Shown: piece by piece, positions 60,061 through 64,000 of the stretch
Position numbering within the stretch: the stretch's first letter is position 1
How the letters are laid out: every line of letters begins with the position of its first letter
NCBI GenBank assembly: GCA_002011815.1
Contig: MTOV01000015.1
Location: forward strand, 65,405-129,404
DNA from: Nitrospirae bacterium JdFR-86
Lineage (GTDB): Bacteria; Nitrospirota; Thermodesulfovibrionia; Thermodesulfovibrionales; JdFR-86
Reading direction: 5' to 3'
DNA: 64,000 bases
Position numbers and translations under genes: made by a program
The notes under the pieces: generated by a model
What the model saw: the letters and a program-made list of their open reading frames with translations, nothing else
The model's database searches: none
What the model was told of the DNA's origin: nothing

Positions 60061-61674
60061 ATAGCGGCGATTTACGGCAACATATCAGGCCTTAAGGGCA
60101 GTGAGCTGAATTCTCTCCAGAGGATATACCGGAGAAGAGTCCCGCCGCAGAGTATTTTCACTCCTGAGCTTGCAAAATACCTTTCAACTGTTTCCGGACA
60201 GATAAACCGGCAGATAGGCGTGCTTATCGCAAGAGACGGCATTGTGACTCATGTGATAGTGGGTGATGCAAAAGGCATATTTATTCCATCGCTTGAGGAT
60301 TATCCACTGGGCAGAAAGGCATTAAGAGGATTGAGACTTGTCCATACACATCTTAGAAACGAGGAACTGACTCAGGATGACCTTACAGACCTTGCCCTCC
60401 TCAGACTTGACCTTGTTGCTGCAATAGGAGTAAAGGACGGCGGCATAGGAAAAATTTATCTTGCTCATCTTACGCCTCAGGGCGTGCAAAAAACAGAATA
60501 TTATCCGGAGTTTGATTTCGCTGACTTCATACACTCCCTTGAAGAAGAGATGCAGCGCAGAAGACTCTTTGACCAGACTGACCCAAGGGAAAGGGCTATT
60601 CTTATAAGCGTTTCAAAGAGTCCGAAATACGAGCAGGAAGACTCTATTGAGGAACTCAAAGAACTTGCTGAATCAAGCGATGTGCTCGTTCTGGATACTG
60701 TAATTCAAAGGCCAAAGGAGATTAACCCCCGGTATCTCATGGGAGAGGGAAAGCTTAAGGAGGTCATCATAAACGCCCTGAACAGGGGGGCGACGATTCT
60801 TATATTCGACCAGGACCTTACTCCGTCTCAGATAAAATCCATAAGTGAGTTGACTGAGCTTAAAGTAATAGACCGTTCCCAGCTTATACTGGATATATTT
60901 GCAAGGCGCGCTCACAGCCGGGACGGAAAGGTTCAGGTGGAACTGGCACAGCTTAAATACAGACTGCCAAGGCTTTCAGGCAGGGGGACTGCAATGTCAA
61001 GGCTGATGGGAGGCATAGGCGGAAGAGGACCAGGTGAGATGAAACTTGAGGTTGACAGAAGACGCGTGCGCGACAGAATACACCTGCTTGAAAAACAACT
61101 GAAGTCCCTGAGCGAAGCCAGAAGGCAGAGAAAGAGAAGAAGGGTTCAGAGCGGAATACCTATCGTTTCCATAGTAGGTTATACAAACGCAGGGAAGTCC
61201 ACACTCCTGAATGCCCTGACCAATAGTTCCACTTTTGTCGAAGAAAAAATGTTTGCCACCCTGGACACTGCGACAAGAAGGCTCAGGTTTCCAAGGGAAA
61301 GAGAGATAGTCATTACTGATACAGTCGGTTTTATAAGAGACCTTCCCAAAGACCTTATGGCTGCCTTCAGGGCTACGCTTGAAGAACTTGAGGATGCAGA
61401 CGTGCTCCTTCACCTTGTGGATGCCTCTAATCCAAGATTTCCGCAGCAGATAGCCTCAGTTGAAAAAATACTGGATGAGCTTTCTCTTTCAGAGAAAGAG
61501 CGTATTCTCGTATTTAACAAGATTGACAAACTTAGTGAAGAGGAGGTCAGAAATATCACTGCAAGATACGGTGCTGTAGCCATATCAGCCCTCGACCCTT
61601 CAACATTCGCTCCTCTTTTAAAAGCAATAGAAGAGCGCATCTGGCATGAAAAGTTGGTGGAAACACAGGTATAA
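60061..61674 (+). CDS. hflX: GTPase HflX, apparent ATA start
   Basis: About 537 residues. The N-terminal HflX domain begins (M)AAIYGNISGLKGSELNSL, continues RIYRRRVPPQSIFTPELAKY, and later has DTVIQRPKEINPRYLMGEGK. The coiled region GGIGGRGPGEMKLEVDRRRV and G domain (SIVGYTNAGKSTLLNALTN, DTVGFIRDLP, NKID) follow. HflX splits stalled 70S ribosomes. No ATG, GTG or TTG exists between the in-frame TAA upstream and GTG 60220. AAGGAG (60049-60054) lies six bases before ATA 60061. GTG 60220 would delete 53 conserved residues. Confidence 0.9.
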   Translation: MAAIYGNISGLKGSELNSLQRIYRRRVPPQSIFTPELAKYLSTVSGQINRQIGVLIARDGIVTHVIVGDAKGIFIPSLEDYPLGRKALRGLRLVHTHLRNEELTQDDLTDLALLRLDLVAAIGVKDGGIGKIYLAHLTPQGVQKTEYYPEFDFADFIHSLEEEMQRRRLFDQTDPRERAILISVSKSPKYEQEDSIEELKELAESSDVLVLDTVIQRPKEINPRYLMGEGKLKEVIINALNRGATILIFDQDLTPSQIKSISELTELKVIDRSQLILDIFARRAHSRDGKVQVELAQLKYRLPRLSGRGTAMSRLMGGIGGRGPGEMKLEVDRRRVRDRIHLLEKQLKSLSEARRQRKRRRVQSGIPIVSIVGYTNAGKSTLLNALTNSSTFVEEKMFATLDTATRRLRFPREREIVITDTVGFIRDLPKDLMAAFRATLEELEDADVLLHLVDASNPRFPQQIASVEKILDELSLSEKERILVFNKIDKLSEEEVRNITARYGAVAISALDPSTFAPLLKAIEERIWHEKLVETQV

Positions 61675-61765
61675 TAGGCAGGCTTAAAGTGGCTCAAGAT
61701 TTTGTTCGCTCGCAACATCTTTGATTCCGGTTGAAGAGTTTGAGCCGGGAAATCGGAGTGTAAAA

Positions 61766-62851
61766 ATGATAGAATTTGCCCCTAAATGGATAGCATGGGA
61801 AATAACCAGAAGGTGCAATCTCAAGTGTGTGCACTGCCGTTCTTCTTCTGAAGAAGAAGTAAAAGGGCATCCTGATTTTTCTACAGAAGAGGCGCTTCGG
61901 ATACTGGATGATATCTCAAGTTATGCAAAACCAGTGGTGGTGCTTTCAGGCGGAGAGCCTCTTTTAAGAAAAGACGTCTTTGAGATAGCCAGCTATGGAA
62001 CAGCTAAAGGACTGAGAATGTGTCTTGCCACAAACGGCACTCTTGTTACCGGTGAGATATGTAAAAAGATAAAGGACTCAGGAATAAAAATAGTGTCTCT
62101 AAGTCTTGACGGTTCGACTGAAAGCGTTCATGACGACTTCAGGGCGCAAAAAGGTGCATTTCAAGGAATAATAAACGCTGCAAGGCTTTTTAGAGAGCAC
62201 GGGATAGAATTTATCATCAACTCGTCGTTTACAAAGCGAAATCAAGAGGAGATTCCAAAGGTCTATCAGCTTGCAAAGGAGCTTGGCGCAACTGCATGGT
62301 ATATGTTCATGATAGTGCCCACTGGAAGAGGCGAGGAAATAATGAGCGAACTCATCTCAAAAGAAGACTACGAAGAGATACTCGAATGGCACTATCAGAT
62401 GGAGAAGGATGAAAAAGACATGCTTGTCAGACCTACATGCGCGCCCCATTATTACAGAATAGTTCTTCAGAAGTCAAAAGAAGAGGGCAGGAAGTTCCAG
62501 AGAAGGACTCTCAAGTTCTCTACAGGCGGGGCAAAAGGCTGTATTGCAGGACAGCTTATATGCCTTATAGATGTGGACGGTAATGTGCTCCCATGCAGTT
62601 ACTTCCCCAAGCCGGCAGGAAACATAAGGGAAAAGTCTTTTAAAGATATATGGGAAAACTCAGAGCTTTTCAAGGAGTTAAGGGATTTCAAGAGTTACAA
62701 AGGCAAGTGCGGTTCGTGTGAGTATATAAATGTTTGCGGTGGCTGCCGTGCAAGGGCGTATGCTGTAAGCGGGGACTATCTTGAAGAAGAACCCTTCTGC
62801 GGATATATGCCGGTGAAAATGAGAAAGAAACTGATAAAAAAGGGTAAATAA
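61766..62851 (+). CDS. Radical SAM/SPASM protein, AhbC/AhbD/NirJ-like
   Basis: 361 residues from ATG 61766 (GGAG seven bases upstream). [20 protein letters not shown] has the CxxxCxxC cluster site, followed by [17 protein letters not shown]-terminal SPASM region contains [20 protein letters not shown] and [20 protein letters not shown] for extra clusters. The sequence style and the [13 protein letters not shown] block are those of siroheme-derived heme synthesis enzymes (AhbC, AhbD, NirJ). It sits 33 bases before hemE and hemH, which belong to the classical pathway, so its step is unclear. Confidence 0.82.
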   Translation: MIEFAPKWIAWEITRRCNLKCVHCRSSSEEEVKGHPDFSTEEALRILDDISSYAKPVVVLSGGEPLLRKDVFEIASYGTAKGLRMCLATNGTLVTGEICKKIKDSGIKIVSLSLDGSTESVHDDFRAQKGAFQGIINAARLFREHGIEFIINSSFTKRNQEEIPKVYQLAKELGATAWYMFMIVPTGRGEEIMSELISKEDYEEILEWHYQMEKDEKDMLVRPTCAPHYYRIVLQKSKEEGRKFQRRTLKFSTGGAKGCIAGQLICLIDVDGNVLPCSYFPKPAGNIREKSFKDIWENSELFKELRDFKSYKGKCGSCEYINVCGGCRARAYAVSGDYLEEEPFCGYMPVKMRKKLIKKGK

Positions 62852-62884
62852 TTTTAGGTCTGTGACATTGATTTTGGAGGCATT

Positions 62885-63907
62885 ATGAACGATGTGTTTC
62901 TTAAGGCGTGTCGCGGCGAGGAGGTTCCGTATACACCTGTCTGGCTTATGAGGCAGGCGGGCAGATACATGAAAGAGTATCAGGATGTCAGGTCACAGGT
63001 GGATTTTCTTACGCTGTGCAAGACTCCTGAACTTGCCGCAAAGGTAACGCTTCAACCTGTGGACATACTCGGAGTGGATGCAGCAATCCTGTTTTCAGAC
63101 ATTCTTATACCCATTGAGGCAATGGGTATGAGGCTTGAGTTTTCAGAAAGTAAAGGGCCTCTGCTTTCAGAACCCATAAGGAACAGGACTCTTGTTGACC
63201 GCCTCACAGTGCCTGTGCCTGAGGACGACCTCGATTTTGTGCTTGAGACCATAAGGATATTGAGGAGAAAACTTAGTGTTCCGCTTATCGGGTTTTCAGG
63301 CGCACCTTTCACTCTTGCAACATACATGATAGAGGGTGGAAGTTCAAAGAATTTCCTTAATACAAAAAGGATGATGTTTGAAAAACCAACGCTTTTTAAC
63401 GACCTTATGGAAAAGATAACCCACACTGTAATTTTATATCTCAGTGCCCAGATAAATGCTGGTGCTCAGGCTGTGCAGCTTTTTGATACATGGGCAGGTA
63501 TGCTTGCCCCCCAGGACTACAGGGAGTTTGCCCTGCCTTATGTCAAAAAGACAATTGCCAAGCTGAAAAAGCACGGTGTTCCTGTGATATATTTTGTCAA
63601 TGACTGTGCAGGCATCCTCATGGATATAAAGAAATCCGGTGCAGATGTCATTGGCATAGACTGGAGAGTGGACATCGGTGAGGCTGTTAAAAAAATCGGC
63701 AAAAAGTGTGCTGTTCAGGGAAACCTTGACCCCTGTGCCCTTTTCCTTTCAGAGGACAGACTCAGGGAAAGGGTTGAAGACATATTGCAGAAAGCAAAGT
63801 CGGCAAAAGGTCATGTATTCAACCTGGGGCATGGAGTGCTCCCTGACACACCTGTAGAAGCCGCCAGAGCCTTGGTAAAGGCTGTCCATGAGCTGAGTGG
63901 TGAATGA
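62885..63907 (+). CDS. hemE: Uroporphyrinogen decarboxylase
   Basis: 340 residues. [20 protein letters not shown] is the substrate-binding signature. The catalytic Asp is in [16 protein letters not shown], and [20 protein letters not shown] and the C-terminal [14 protein letters not shown] are conserved. It converts uroporphyrinogen III to coproporphyrinogen III. GGAGGC precedes the ATG, and the stop overlaps the hemH start. Confidence 0.97.
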   Translation: MNDVFLKACRGEEVPYTPVWLMRQAGRYMKEYQDVRSQVDFLTLCKTPELAAKVTLQPVDILGVDAAILFSDILIPIEAMGMRLEFSESKGPLLSEPIRNRTLVDRLTVPVPEDDLDFVLETIRILRRKLSVPLIGFSGAPFTLATYMIEGGSSKNFLNTKRMMFEKPTLFNDLMEKITHTVILYLSAQINAGAQAVQLFDTWAGMLAPQDYREFALPYVKKTIAKLKKHGVPVIYFVNDCAGILMDIKKSGADVIGIDWRVDIGEAVKKIGKKCAVQGNLDPCALFLSEDRLRERVEDILQKAKSAKGHVFNLGHGVLPDTPVEAARALVKAVHELSGE

Positions 63908-64000
63908 GAACAGGAGTAATCCTTCTTAATCTTGGTGGTCCTGATTCACTTCAGGCGATAAAGCCGTTTCTTTATAATCTTTTTTCAGACAGACAGATAA
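63904..64000 (+). CDS. hemH: Ferrochelatase HemH, N-terminal fragment at window edge
   Basis: Starts at ATG 63904, overlapping the hemE stop (ATGA), and runs off the right edge after 32 residues. The visible sequence begins [20 protein letters not shown] and continues [12 protein letters not shown], the invariant ferrochelatase N-terminus. It inserts iron in proto- or coproporphyrin. Confidence 0.93.
   Translation, partial: MRTGVILLNLGGPDSLQAIKPFLYNLFSDRQI

Overview
The window looks like chromosome of an anaerobic, Gram-negative, deep-branching bacterium. Nitrospirota (Thermodesulfovibrio-like) or a neighbouring Desulfobacterota-type lineage fits best. This is inferred from gene content: a giant BadF/HgdB-type CoA-dehydratase activase fusion, a decaheme cytochrome plus outer-membrane porin pair, a free-standing archaeal-type threonyl-tRNA editing domain, an archaeal-type phosphoglycerate mutase, QueH, and an IscS homologue without the PLP lysine. 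I saw no phage, insertion sequence, CRISPR array or rRNA. Genes are densely packed, with many 1-20 base overlaps.

Layout. 1-9.8 kb (minus strand): the start of a corrinoid adenosyltransferase, tRNA-Gly(CCC), a type IV pilin, then a protein-glycosylation block (YfhO-like GT-C, TPR GT-C, polyprenyl-phosphate GT2, STT3 oligosaccharyltransferase) ending at a second pilin with a sigma-54 promoter and upstream activator repeats. 9.8-14.2 kb: the activase fusion, a 31-residue mS38-like basic protein and a coiled-coil protein. 14.2-21.2 kb: DUF1460, a second TPR GT-C, the threonyl editing domain, DUF1015, gap-pgk and speD. 21.3-29.2 kb (minus): a parvulin lipoprotein, asd, a pseudopilin, an Rrf2-TusA-IscS-IscU iron-sulfur operon behind an IscR-like operator, SAM hydrolase, pyrD-pyrK and greA. 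29.4-34.4 kb: two large unrecognised lipoproteins, each followed by a strong terminator. 34.4-46 kb: polA, DUF4912, then a long minus-strand run (xerC, dgkA-PAP2, ybeY, pgpH-like, phoH, SPOR, queA, spoIID, DUF2905, queH, cupin). 46-54.2 kb: yggS-proC-yggT-divIVA-hisS, a YeiH transporter and a large hybrid sensor/response-regulator pair. 54.3-60 kb: a TatD-radical SAM fusion, apgM and the MtrA/MtrB-like porin-cytochrome pair. 60-64 kb: hflX, a heme-type radical SAM protein, hemE and the start of hemH.

Two genome-wide translation signals stand out. First, phoH, spoIID and hflX have no ATG, GTG or TTG that would include their conserved N-termini or signal peptide. Each instead has a strong Shine-Dalgarno sequence 5-6 bases before a near-cognate codon (ACG, CTG, ATA). 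Second, a group of genes without a Shine-Dalgarno sequence (rrf2, the parvulin gene, yeiH, queH, DUF1460, the second TPR GT-C, yggS and others) has a -10 element about 5-9 bases before the start codon, as expected for leaderless mRNAs. Other notable points are an OST flanked by sequon-bearing pilins and an IscS whose PLP-contact residues are replaced.
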